A DNA stretch of 31,485 nt from a virus, in IMG/VR virus record IMGVR_UViG_3300050120_000051, positions 1 to 31,485 of that record; one strand, written 5' to 3'. Shown here one piece after another: positions 5,860 through 11,913 of the stretch; position 1 is the first letter of the stretch, and each line of letters begins with the position of its first letter. Both the position numbers and the translations under genes were made by a program. Under the pieces are notes generated by a model. It ran no database searches. It was not told where the DNA came from and worked only from the letters and a program-made list of their open reading frames with translations.

Positions 5860-6365
5860 AGCAGACCAAGCTGATGTCGATGATCGAGACCGCCGGCGGG
5901 ACGTTGCTCGGATTTGTCGTGTCGCTCGCGATCCAATCTGCCGTTTGCGCCTGGTACGGTCTGCCGCTGTCGATCTCGCAAAACCTCGGGATCATCGGCG
6001 TTTTTACGATCGCGTCATTGATCCGCGGTTATGCGTGGCGCCGGATTTGCGAGGCGTTGCACGTCCGCCGGTCGCTGTCCGCGTTTATGCAGGCGGTAAT
6101 AGCCGAGTGCTTTCGCCAGCGCGAGGTCGAGGGATTTTCGCGAGAACACGACAAGCAATACGAGCGCGGCGTGCTCGGCCGCGCCGGCGCAAGCTATATT
6201 ATCCACGCCGGCACGGAATCGAAAACGCCGCCGCATGATTTCCCGTGGCCGGATTGGTGGAAACCCGCCGGCACTCGCCGCGACCTGGTGCGCGGCGTCG
6301 CGCTGTCGATAGCCGAGGGCGAAAAGTTCGACGACGAGCGCAGTGTCTCGAGGCGCTCGCGATGA
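5856..6365 (+). CDS. DUF7220-like membrane domain fused to a second phage domain
   Basis: The 169-aa protein joins two units usually seen apart. Residues 1-68 look like the DUF7220 membrane domain: MSMIETAGGTLLGFVVSLAIQ, a second hydrophobic stretch (LSISQNLGIIGVFTIASLIRGY) and the closing RRI. Residues 80-165 resemble a soluble phage domain with the pattern AxxRQxEVEGxxxEHDxxY, an alanine-tyrosine helix, WPDWWKP and RRDLVRGVALSIAEGEKFD. The first part would sit in the inner membrane with two helices, the second in the cytoplasm. No activity is known for either. The polar tail after FDDER may be slack. It is coupled by ATGA on both sides. Confidence 0.7.
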   Translation: MKQTKLMSMIETAGGTLLGFVVSLAIQSAVCAWYGLPLSISQNLGIIGVFTIASLIRGYAWRRICEALHVRRSLSAFMQAVIAECFRQREVEGFSREHDKQYERGVLGRAGASYIIHAGTESKTPPHDFPWPDWWKPAGTRRDLVRGVALSIAEGEKFDDERSVSRRSR

Positions 6366-6601
6366 CCGTCTCGACTCGGCACAAGTGGTCCGCGAAGGTT
6401 GAATTCCCGCCTTACAAATCGGAGCGGCAATGCAGCCGCTGCGAGATGGTGCTGGTCTCCCGGCACGAAAACGAAGGCGGCCGGGGCGTCCATTGGAAAG
6501 AGTTTTACCGCGACGGCGACCGCGTCGAGCATGACGCTACGCCGCCCTGCGATTTCCGCCTCGAGCGCGATCTAGCCGACAATCTGGAGGTGACGTCATG
6601 A
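6362..6601 (+). CDS. Small predicted zinc-binding protein
   Basis: Starting at the coupled ATG 6362, the 79-aa product opens with RHKW and has a CSRC knuckle (Cys24, Cys27), followed by His35, His44 (VHWKEFYRDG) and Cys63 in TPPC. These residues could form one zinc site. The arrangement of HKW, CxxC, HW-x-E-F-x-R-DG and TPPC is familiar from short phage early proteins of unknown role. Earlier in-frame starts extend into the upstream gene and are not needed. Confidence 0.65.
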   Translation: MTVSTRHKWSAKVEFPPYKSERQCSRCEMVLVSRHENEGGRGVHWKEFYRDGDRVEHDATPPCDFRLERDLADNLEVTS

Positions 6602-6729
6602 GTTGGGAAGAGGCGCTGTTTTGGTTTTGCGTCGTCATCTACGCAGTTCCGCTCTGCGTCGGCATCGCCGGGATGCTGATCGATGCCGCAATCGCGCTCG
6701 CCTGGCGATGGTGCCGGGGGTTCGCATGA
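6598..6729 (+). CDS. 43-aa predicted two-segment membrane protein
   Basis: A 44-codon ORF fits exactly between the zinc-binding gene and the Myb-like gene, overlapping both as ATGA. It reads MSWEEALFWFCVVIYAVPLC, then a second hydrophobic stretch (GIAGMLIDAAIALAWRW) and a short basic tail. It is the third tiny hydrophobic protein in this operon. The frame ends right at the next ATG. Function is unknown. Confidence 0.6.
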   Translation: MSWEEALFWFCVVIYAVPLCVGIAGMLIDAAIALAWRWCRGFA

Positions 6730-7064
6730 GATGGAGCAAGCGCGATACCGCGGCGATCATCGACATGCGCGACCGCAAGCAGCTCCCCTGGAAAGTGATC
6801 GGCGCGGCGTTTCCCGGCCGCACCGACCATGCCTGCAAAACCCATTATTACCAATCAACCAAGCCGGCCGTTCCGCGGCAGTTGATCTTCGCGATCCAGG
6901 CGCCTGCAGCGCCTGCCAGCGGGCGCACGATGTCGACCGCGGCACTGATCGCCGATCAGGATCTGCGCAACCGGATCGCCGTTCTCGGCCCTAACGGGCT
7001 ATTCGGCGATCCGATGCCAGGCAGATCGGCGCTCGATCGCAAACGCGCTGGCGGGGCCGTATGA
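6726..7064 (+). CDS. Myb/SANT-like DNA-binding protein
   Basis: The 112-aa protein begins MRWSKRDTAAIIDMRDRKQL, then PWKVIGAAFPGRTDHACKTHYY. This is the tryptophan-spaced helix-turn-helix of Myb/SANT domains: W at the start of helix 1, W at helix 2 and an aromatic replacing the last W, with the conserved PGRT-x-x-A-C motif. The remainder is less ordered (APAAPASGRTM and so on). Such domains in alphaproteobacterial phages probably bind DNA as regulators. It starts at the coupled ATG 6726; an earlier frame opening at 6603 lies wholly inside the 43-aa gene. Confidence 0.7.
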   Translation: MRWSKRDTAAIIDMRDRKQLPWKVIGAAFPGRTDHACKTHYYQSTKPAVPRQLIFAIQAPAAPASGRTMSTAALIADQDLRNRIAVLGPNGLFGDPMPGRSALDRKRAGGAV

Positions 7065-7366
7065 CCGCCGTCCAGATCAACATCCTGCAAACCCTGTCCG
7101 CCGGCGGCCAACGCGCCGACGCGCTCGCCAGCGTTGTCTGTCGCCTGGTTACGGAGGGTGCCGAGCTGGGCGCGCTCGAGGAGCGGCAAATCATTGGCGC
7201 TGATGGCGTCCTGGTTCGAACCGTAAAGCTGATTCCGAGGGTCTGGCTGGAGCGGCTCGACCGGGCAGTGGACGTCGGCGCGCTCGAGCGAATGAGCGTC
7301 ACCGACATCGTCGATCGAATTCTCGGCATGCCGCTGCCGGAGCACGTCGAAACCGAAGCCACCTGA
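7061..7366 (+). CDS. Unknown 101-aa protein with winged-helix-like character
   Basis: The protein reads INILQTLSAGGQRADALASVVCRLVTEGAELGALEERQII, then KLIPRVWLERLDRAVDVGAL and a final helix. The alternation of a short helix, a GG turn and two helices, followed by a strand-like piece (VLVRTVKLIPRVW), hints at a small winged-helix fold, but the match is by eye only. It is the last gene of the unbroken chain of 4-nt overlaps; after it a 44-nt gap precedes the replication gene. Confidence 0.55.
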   Translation: MTAVQINILQTLSAGGQRADALASVVCRLVTEGAELGALEERQIIGADGVLVRTVKLIPRVWLERLDRAVDVGALERMSVTDIVDRILGMPLPEHVETEAT

Positions 7367-7410
7367 GTTGCTTGCGCGTCCCGTTTAATTCAACGCATCA
7401 CGAGATTTCA

Positions 7411-8679
7411 ATGTCTGCAAATGACCGCGCCAAGCGGCGGCCACGACGCATCGCTGCGGATGAGGCACACTCCTGGGCGCGCAATCTGCGTCTCGGCAAC
7501 ATTCAAGCCAAGCTGGTTTTGAGCATGCTGTCGCTGTACGTCAACGGCGACGGCATCTGCTGGGTCAGCGCCGGCGCGCTGGCCGAGGATTGCGAGCTGT
7601 CGGATGATACTGTGCGCCGGCGCCTGGCCTGGCTCGACCAGATCGGAGCGGTCGCCAGGGTGCCGCAATGGATCGACGAAAACGGCAGCCGCAACGGCGA
7701 TGGCAAGGGTCGCCGCACCACCGATAAAATCAAGCTGCTGTACGACGCCGACGCCGATGATATCGAGGCGCGCGCCGCCGGCGAAACCGTGCCAGAAAAG
7801 CCAGCGATTTCAACCGAGATTAGCCTCCTCCAGCAGCGGAGGCTAAATGAGCCGGAGGGTCCGGCCGGCACCGGGTTAGCCTCCGCCCAGCATCCGCAGT
7901 GTGGCGGAGGCCTAATCTCTGAACCTGAACCTGAACCTGAATCTCCCCAAACCCCTCCGGGGTCGAAAGAGAGCGACGTTCAGTTTGAAAGCGAACCGGA
8001 GGACTTCGGGCCAGCATGGCAATCCTGGCGCGGTCACGAGATTATGCGGCGCGATCTCGCTCTCGCCGAGTTCCGGCTGCTGTCGATCGAAAAGCAGCGG
8101 CTCTGCAGGGCAGCGATCCCATATTTCAACGCGCTGCAGGCCACGTTCAAGCGCGACACGGTCACTAATTTTCATATCTGGATCCGCCAAAAGGGGTTTG
8201 ACGAGTTTCCGACCGCAACTCTCGGAGCTGCGCCTGGCGCTGTTCCCGATCGCCGCTGGGTTTGCGGCGACGAACTCGCCGGACTCATGGTCGCGCTGCG
8301 GATGGCCGATCGGTCGACGCCTGCGCTGGCTGACCATCCCGAGTTTGGTCGCGGTTACTGGACCACAGCGGGGCCGCGTCCGGATCTCGCCGCGATGGCA
8401 AAATTCCAAGGCGATGATCCCTTGAGCTGGCCGATCGCCGATCGCGGCACAGGCCCGTGTGCTGCCTGGCGCGATCGATTGAAGCTCTGGCTTGGCGGCG
8501 AGGTCGAACCGAGGAAGGTGTTTCTCGAGCCGTTCGATTCCAAGGTTCACGGTCTGCCGCACAACCATCCCGATTTCAAATTCCGCCGTTCGTCGGCTGG
8601 TCTGCCGGCGCCTGCGCCGTGGCCGCCGCATCGCGACGGAACGTGGCCTGAAAATTCCGGCGACAGCGAGGTGGCATGA
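7411..8679 (+). CDS. Phage replication protein with N-terminal winged helix
   Basis: The 422-aa protein begins with RNLRLGNIQAKLVLSMLSLYVN, then a helix-turn-helix with ISxxxLA-like spacing (WVSAGALAEDCELSDDTVRRRL, then AWLDQIGAVAR), the arrangement found in phage replication initiators of the lambda O/DnaD type. A low-complexity acidic linker around residues 165-200 contains a Glu-Pro repeat, followed by a helical domain (EIMRRDLALAEFRLL, YFNALQ, NFHIWIRQKG) and an unrecognised C-terminal part. ATG 7411 is preferred to TTG 7372 because the added 13 residues look non-coding. It probably recruits host replication factors to the phage origin; an origin may lie within the linker-coding DNA as in lambda O. 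Confidence 0.65.
   Translation: MSANDRAKRRPRRIAADEAHSWARNLRLGNIQAKLVLSMLSLYVNGDGICWVSAGALAEDCELSDDTVRRRLAWLDQIGAVARVPQWIDENGSRNGDGKGRRTTDKIKLLYDADADDIEARAAGETVPEKPAISTEISLLQQRRLNEPEGPAGTGLASAQHPQCGGGLISEPEPEPESPQTPPGSKESDVQFESEPEDFGPAWQSWRGHEIMRRDLALAEFRLLSIEKQRLCRAAIPYFNALQATFKRDTVTNFHIWIRQKGFDEFPTATLGAAPGAVPDRRWVCGDELAGLMVALRMADRSTPALADHPEFGRGYWTTAGPRPDLAAMAKFQGDDPLSWPIADRGTGPCAAWRDRLKLWLGGEVEPRKVFLEPFDSKVHGLPHNHPDFKFRRSSAGLPAPAPWPPHRDGTWPENSGDSEVA
7921..7944 (+). repeat. Hexanucleotide tandem repeat coding Glu-Pro
   Basis: Three copies of GAACCT plus a fourth copy with one change (GAATCT) encode the Glu-Pro run in the linker of the replication protein. The repeat is in frame, so copy-number change would only alter linker length. 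Phage O-type proteins often carry origin iterons in this linker region, but these 6-bp units are too short to call an origin. Confidence 0.7.
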
Positions 8680-9287
8680 TGATTCAGCAGCGCGATTATT
8701 TCAGGGGCGAAATCGTCGGCACTGTGGATCTGATGCGGATTTATGGACCGCTCGATGTTCCGGTTTCTCCGCGTCGCTGGTATATGCTGCAGGTCTACGC
8801 GCATCGCGAATTCAAGGTGATGAAGGCGTTTTGCCAACGCAACATCAGCGCCTGGTTGCCTCTGATCAAGACGTCTCAGCAGGTTACGCGCTATCGTCGC
8901 AGCTATGAATACCTGTCACAGCAAAACGTGACTTTGCCTTTGATTTCGGGGGTTATTCTGATTCCTGATTTCGAGGCCAACGGCGGTCGATGGCAAACGG
9001 TCGAAGACATCATCGGCATCTATCACATGGACCAATGCGTGCCGTTTCTGACGCCGGCGATGCTCAATGACCTTCGCAACATCGAGGCGATCGGCAATAC
9101 GCCGAAAAGCAAGCGCGCACACAAATTCGAGATTGGCGAACTTGTCAGGGTCACCAGCGGTCCGTTTCGGTCGTTCTGCGGTCGCGTCGAGCGATTTGAC
9201 TCCAAGGGACGACTCAGCGTAGGCGTGGACATCTTCTCGCGCATCACTCCGGCGGAATTGTCGGAAGATGACATCGAAGCGGTCTAG
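8676..9287 (+). CDS. NusG-family transcription elongation/antitermination protein
   Basis: The 203-aa protein has the two-domain layout of NusG. The NGN domain spans about residues 33-130 (RRWYMLQVYAHREFKVMKAF, then AWLPLIKTS, RYRRSYEYL, LPLISGVILIP, IIGIYH). The KOW domain follows at about 150-203 (FEIGELVRVTSGPFRSFCGRVERF, SVGVDIFSRITPAELSEDDI). NusG proteins bind RNA polymerase across the cleft; KOW contacts Rho, the ribosome or other factors. The N-terminal 32 residues are an extra. It is the last early gene, ATGA-coupled to the replication gene, and is followed by two terminators and the late genes, which suggests a specialised RfaH- or Q-like role. Confidence 0.8.
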   Translation: MMIQQRDYFRGEIVGTVDLMRIYGPLDVPVSPRRWYMLQVYAHREFKVMKAFCQRNISAWLPLIKTSQQVTRYRRSYEYLSQQNVTLPLISGVILIPDFEANGGRWQTVEDIIGIYHMDQCVPFLTPAMLNDLRNIEAIGNTPKSKRAHKFEIGELVRVTSGPFRSFCGRVERFDSKGRLSVGVDIFSRITPAELSEDDIEAV

Positions 9288-9388
9288 CGGCCAAGGTCGC
9301 GTAGACGTTTCGAACGAAGGCGGACAAGGCCTTCGGCGCATCGGTCGGCTCGATCATCGAGTCAACCGTGTGAGTGCGGCGTGAAGCA

Positions 9389-9415
9389 AGCCCTGCAGCA
9401 ATGCGGGGCTTTTTT
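9389..9415 (+). terminator. Intrinsic terminator after the nusG-like gene
   Basis: The stem pairs AGCCCTGCA (9389-9397) with TGCGGGGCT (9402-9410): nine base pairs with one G-T wobble. It is closed by a GCAA loop and followed by a T-run to 9415. This is a textbook Rho-independent terminator, placed about 100 bp after the nusG-like stop. Confidence 0.85.
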
Positions 9416-9460
9416 AATGCCATAGGTTACTCGCCGCTATTGACTGCAGCGGCTTGCTGT

Positions 9461-9481
9461 GAAGTTCGCAAACGAACCTTC
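9461..9481 (+). other. Hairpin between the two terminators
   Basis: GTTCG (9464-9468) and CGAAC (9473-9477) form a perfect stem around a CAAA loop. Outer GAAG/CTTC pairing extends the stem to 9461-9481 with a single bulged C. There is no U-tract, so it is not a terminator. It could be part of an antitermination or recognition element. Confidence 0.5.
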
Positions 9482-9529
9482 ATGACCTGGGAGGCCGATA
9501 TGTAACCGGCATCGCAATGGACGCATCCG

Positions 9530-9559
9530 AAGCCCGGCACGGCAACGTGTCGGGCTTTT
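9530..9559 (+). terminator. Second intrinsic terminator, just before the late genes
   Basis: AAGCCCGGCAC (9530-9540) pairs with GTGTCGGGCTT (9547-9557): 11 base pairs with one G-T wobble, around a GGCAAC loop and followed by TT. The U-tract is short (TTTT, 9556-9559), so it is weaker than the first. It ends only 12 bp before the HNH gene start, so late transcription must read through it or start after it. Confidence 0.7.
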
Positions 9560-9571
9560 GCGTTCATAGGT

Positions 9572-9961
9572 ATGTCGGCGCGCGAACGATCCAACGCTGC
9601 CCATGACCAGCACCGAGGCAACTCCCGCGATCGAGGTTACGACGCGCAATGGGACCGTGCTTCGTTGCTGTTCAAGCGATCTCATCCGTTGTGCCTGGGA
9701 TGCGAAGCGCTGGGCAGGGTGACGGCAACTGCGGTGACCGACCACGTGGTTCCGCATAAGGGCGATGCCGCAAGGTTCTGGGATCAGTCGCTCTGGCAGC
9801 CGGCCTGTCGCTGGCATCACGACGTCGTCAAGCAGCGCCTCGAGTTGATGTTCGAACGTGGAGCGCTGCTGCTCGCCGACCTGTGGCTGGACAGCGCCGT
9901 CGCTGTCGCGCTGTCGAAGCGGCTTGGCTCATCAGTCGGCGCCGATGGCTGGTCGGTCTGA
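9572..9961 (+). CDS. HNH endonuclease of the packaging module
   Basis: The 129-aa protein has the standard packaging-type HNH layout: RGYDAQWDRASLLFKRSHPLCLGC, then VTDHVVPHKGD (the first His pair) and FWDQSLWQPACRWHHDVVKQRLE (final His). The CxxC here is C-x-x-C from LCLGC, paired with the ACRWHH end, a zinc-supported fold. Phage HNH proteins encoded next to terminase, such as HK97 gp74, assist cos cleavage during packaging. The ATG at 9572 has only a weak ribosome binding sequence (AGGT directly before it), and an upstream stop at 9503-9505 rules out a longer product with a better start. Confidence 0.88.
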   Translation: MSARERSNAAHDQHRGNSRDRGYDAQWDRASLLFKRSHPLCLGCEALGRVTATAVTDHVVPHKGDAARFWDQSLWQPACRWHHDVVKQRLELMFERGALLLADLWLDSAVAVALSKRLGSSVGADGWSV

Positions 9962-10064
9962 GCTGCCGGGTGGGGGTGTGCAATTCCTTCGGGCCTGGTC
10001 GCTCCGGACCGGCGCCAAACAATCACACGCAAAAAGTTCGAATTAAATACAAAAAGCCACTTCC
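9962..10064 (+). other. Candidate cos region
   Basis: These 103 bp separate the HNH gene from the small terminase gene, the usual place for cos in phages with this gene order. The segment begins with a G-rich run (CCGGGTGGGGGTG, about 9966-9978), has a GC-rich dyad around TCCGGACCGGCGCC, and turns suddenly AT-rich (AAAAAGTTCGAATTAAATAC) before terS. G-rich tract followed by a GACCGGCG-type core is a layout I recall from related prophages. The cleavage position and overhang cannot be read from sequence. Confidence 0.35.
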
Positions 10065-10532
10065 ATGCGCGGTGCAAAGCCCAAACTCAAAAACGTCATT
10101 CCGATGCGCCCGGATGACGTTGAGGCCGAGCGGCTCCGCAAGAAAGCGACGCGGCGAGCCATCCGGCAGCTGATGCCGCCGGGTCTGACGCCGGACCTGT
10201 CGAAAGAATACCAGCGGGTCGCGAAGATCCTGGCCGATCCGACCGTCGACCGGCTCAAGCCGCGCTACATCGACACCATCATGGAATATTGCCGGGCGAC
10301 GCGGCGGCTGCACTTCTTTCGCGACGCAATGCCGACGCTCAATCTGGAAATCTACCGCGTCAAATCGCGCAACGGCGACCAGGTCAAGAGCCACCCGTAT
10401 GTGGCCCAAATGAACGAAACCTGGCGCCAGTGGCGCTCGCTGGTCGCCATGCTCGGCTTATCGCCGACCGACGAGCGCAATCTGCTACCGGGACAAGGCG
10501 ACCTGTTCGATGAAGCGGAAAAATACTTCTAA
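10065..10532 (+). CDS. terS: Terminase small subunit, P27 family
   Basis: The 155-aa protein matches the P27-type small terminase: GAKPKLKNVIPMRPDD at the N-terminus, PPGLTPDLSKEYQRVAKIL, the helix DTIMEYCRATRRLHFFRDAM, and HPYVAQMNETWRQWRSLVAMLGLSPTDE with a GLSPxxR-like ending. TerS recognises phage DNA near cos and delivers it to TerL. It follows the HNH gene and candidate cos. Its 3' end overlaps the ParB-methyltransferase start by 23 nt. A methyltransferase gene between TerS and TerL is a variation on the usual direct TerS-TerL order. Confidence 0.85.
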   Translation: MRGAKPKLKNVIPMRPDDVEAERLRKKATRRAIRQLMPPGLTPDLSKEYQRVAKILADPTVDRLKPRYIDTIMEYCRATRRLHFFRDAMPTLNLEIYRVKSRNGDQVKSHPYVAQMNETWRQWRSLVAMLGLSPTDERNLLPGQGDLFDEAEKYF

Positions 10533-11913
10533 GGCCGCCGCGGCGCCCGTTGCGCCGCCGGCCGTCGACGTTGCCCAGGAGCCGACGCGGCTTGTGTTGC
10601 GCACCCGCGAGGAAACCTGGCCGATCGGCCGCATCAAGCCTTACGAGCGCAATGCCCGGCTGCATCCGCAGGGCCAGATCGACCAAATCCGCGCCTCTTA
10701 CCGCGAATTCGGCGAGGTGCAGCGGGTGGTGGTCGACGAGTCCGGCGAATTGATCGCCGGCCACGGCCGCCACGAGGCGCTGCGGCAGGAAAACGTCGCC
10801 GATGTCCGCGTGGTGGTGGCGATCGGCTGGACCGACGAGCAGAAGCGCCGGTTCCGCCTGATCGACAACCAGCTCGGGCTCAACTCGACCTGGGACGAGA
10901 AGCTGCTCAAGGCCGAGGTTCTGGAATTGAACGGCCTGGGCGTTGATGTCGGGCTGCTCGGCTTCGAACCGGGCCGCATCGCTGGCTTGCTCCACGAGGC
11001 GCCAGCGGGGCTCACCGATCCCGACGATGCGCCGCCGGCGCCGGTTGTGCCCACCTCCGCCCGCGGCGACGTCTGGCTTCTGGGGCGCCACCGGCTGCTA
11101 TGCGGCGATAGCACCAACCCGGCCGACGCCACCCGCGTCCTGGCCGGCGCCAAGCCGCATCTGATGGTCACGGATCCGCCCTATGGCGTGAAGTATGATG
11201 CCGGCTGGCGCGTCCGCGCCGGCCACGGCAGCGATGGCCAGGCGGTCGGCGTAGTCCTCAATGACGATCGCGCCGATTGGCGCGAGGCCTGGGCGCTGTT
11301 TCCCGGCGACGTTGCCTACATCTGGCACGCCGGCAGCCACTCCGGCGCCGTAGCAAATTCGCTCGAGGCCTGCCGGTTCAAAATCAGGGCCCAGATCATC
11401 TGGGTCAAGCAGCGCCACGTGTTCGGCCGCGGCGATTATCATTTTCAGCACGAGCCGGCGTTCTATGCCGTCAAGGACGACGCCGACGAGCAATGGCATT
11501 TCGTGCCCGAGCACGAGGTGGCGTCCTACACGGTTCGCGACGGCAAGCCGGGCCACTACGAGGGCGGCCGCAAGCAGTCGACCGTCTGGAACATCGAGCA
11601 CATGAAATCCGAAACCGGCCACTCGACCCAGAAGCCGGTCGAATGCATGAAGCGGCCGATCGAAAACAATTCGCAGCCGGGCGAAACGATTTACGAGCCG
11701 TTCTCCGGCTCCGGGACCACGATCATTGCCGCCGAAATCACCGGCCGTAATTGCTTCGCGATCGAACTAAACCCGCTCTATGTCGATATCGACGTGGTGC
11801 GCTGGCAAAATTTCACCGGCCTTGCGGCCACGCTCGAGGGCGACGGGCCGAACCTTCGCCGAAATCGTCGCCGAACGCGCCGCCGAGATCGAGGCCGCGT
11901 TAGATGCCGATGA
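10510..11913 (+). CDS. ParB-domain DNA methyltransferase (beta class), C-terminus frameshifted
   Basis: Residues 37-125 form a ParB/Srx-like domain (PYERNARLHPQGQIDQIRAS, GELIAGHGRHEAL). Residues 185-440 form an N6-adenine/N4-cytosine methyltransferase with DPPY at 222-225 before FSGSGTT at 398-404, the beta-class order, plus GHSTQKPVE. It probably methylates phage DNA before packaging. After Pro447 the frame turns into an Arg-rich tail (RRNRRRTRRR). Skipping one A near 11851-11852 restores TFAEIVAERAAEIEAAL and a TAA at 11924-11926, the ending expected for the family and with normal codon use. The annotated frame ends at TGA 11911-11913, overlapping a possible terL start. Confidence 0.85.
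   Translation: MKRKNTSKAAAAPVAPPAVDVAQEPTRLVLRTREETWPIGRIKPYERNARLHPQGQIDQIRASYREFGEVQRVVVDESGELIAGHGRHEALRQENVADVRVVVAIGWTDEQKRRFRLIDNQLGLNSTWDEKLLKAEVLELNGLGVDVGLLGFEPGRIAGLLHEAPAGLTDPDDAPPAPVVPTSARGDVWLLGRHRLLCGDSTNPADATRVLAGAKPHLMVTDPPYGVKYDAGWRVRAGHGSDGQAVGVVLNDDRADWREAWALFPGDVAYIWHAGSHSGAVANSLEACRFKIRAQIIWVKQRHVFGRGDYHFQHEPAFYAVKDDADEQWHFVPEHEVASYTVRDGKPGHYEGGRKQSTVWNIEHMKSETGHSTQKPVECMKRPIENNSQPGETIYEPFSGSGTTIIAAEITGRNCFAIELNPLYVDIDVVRWQNFTGLAATLEGDGPNLRRNRRRTRRRDRGRVRCR

Larger units (their letters stand above)
9288..9571. promoter_or_regulatory. Structured non-coding junction between early and late genes
   Basis: No protein-coding gene is seen in these 284 bp. Transcribed rightward it would fold into a series of elements: a hairpin CGAAGGC/GCCTTCG (9315-9335), a palindrome CTCGAT-C-ATCGAG (9349-9361), an intrinsic terminator (9389-9415), a hairpin (9461-9481), a strong Shine-Dalgarno with a start-stop ATGTAA (9489-9505), and a second terminator (9530-9559). 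A TTGACT at 9440-9445 could be a -35 box, but no fitting -10 is found. This is a plausible site for late-gene antitermination or for a small RNA. Confidence 0.5.

Noticed and set aside
7372-7410. TTG start of the replication protein, 13 residues longer
   Set aside because: The extra residues do not look like part of the domain, and no ribosome binding site precedes TTG 7372. ATG 7411 is a better choice though also weakly supported.
7921-7944. Phage replication origin (iterons) in the replication gene
   Set aside because: Three and a half 6-bp units are too short and too simple for iterons, and no AT-rich unwinding segment lies beside them. An origin in this region is possible but not shown.
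9440-9468. Late promoter starting with TTGACT
   Set aside because: The -35-like hexamer is good, but no acceptable -10 is found 16-18 bp downstream. It is mentioned in the region but not called a promoter.
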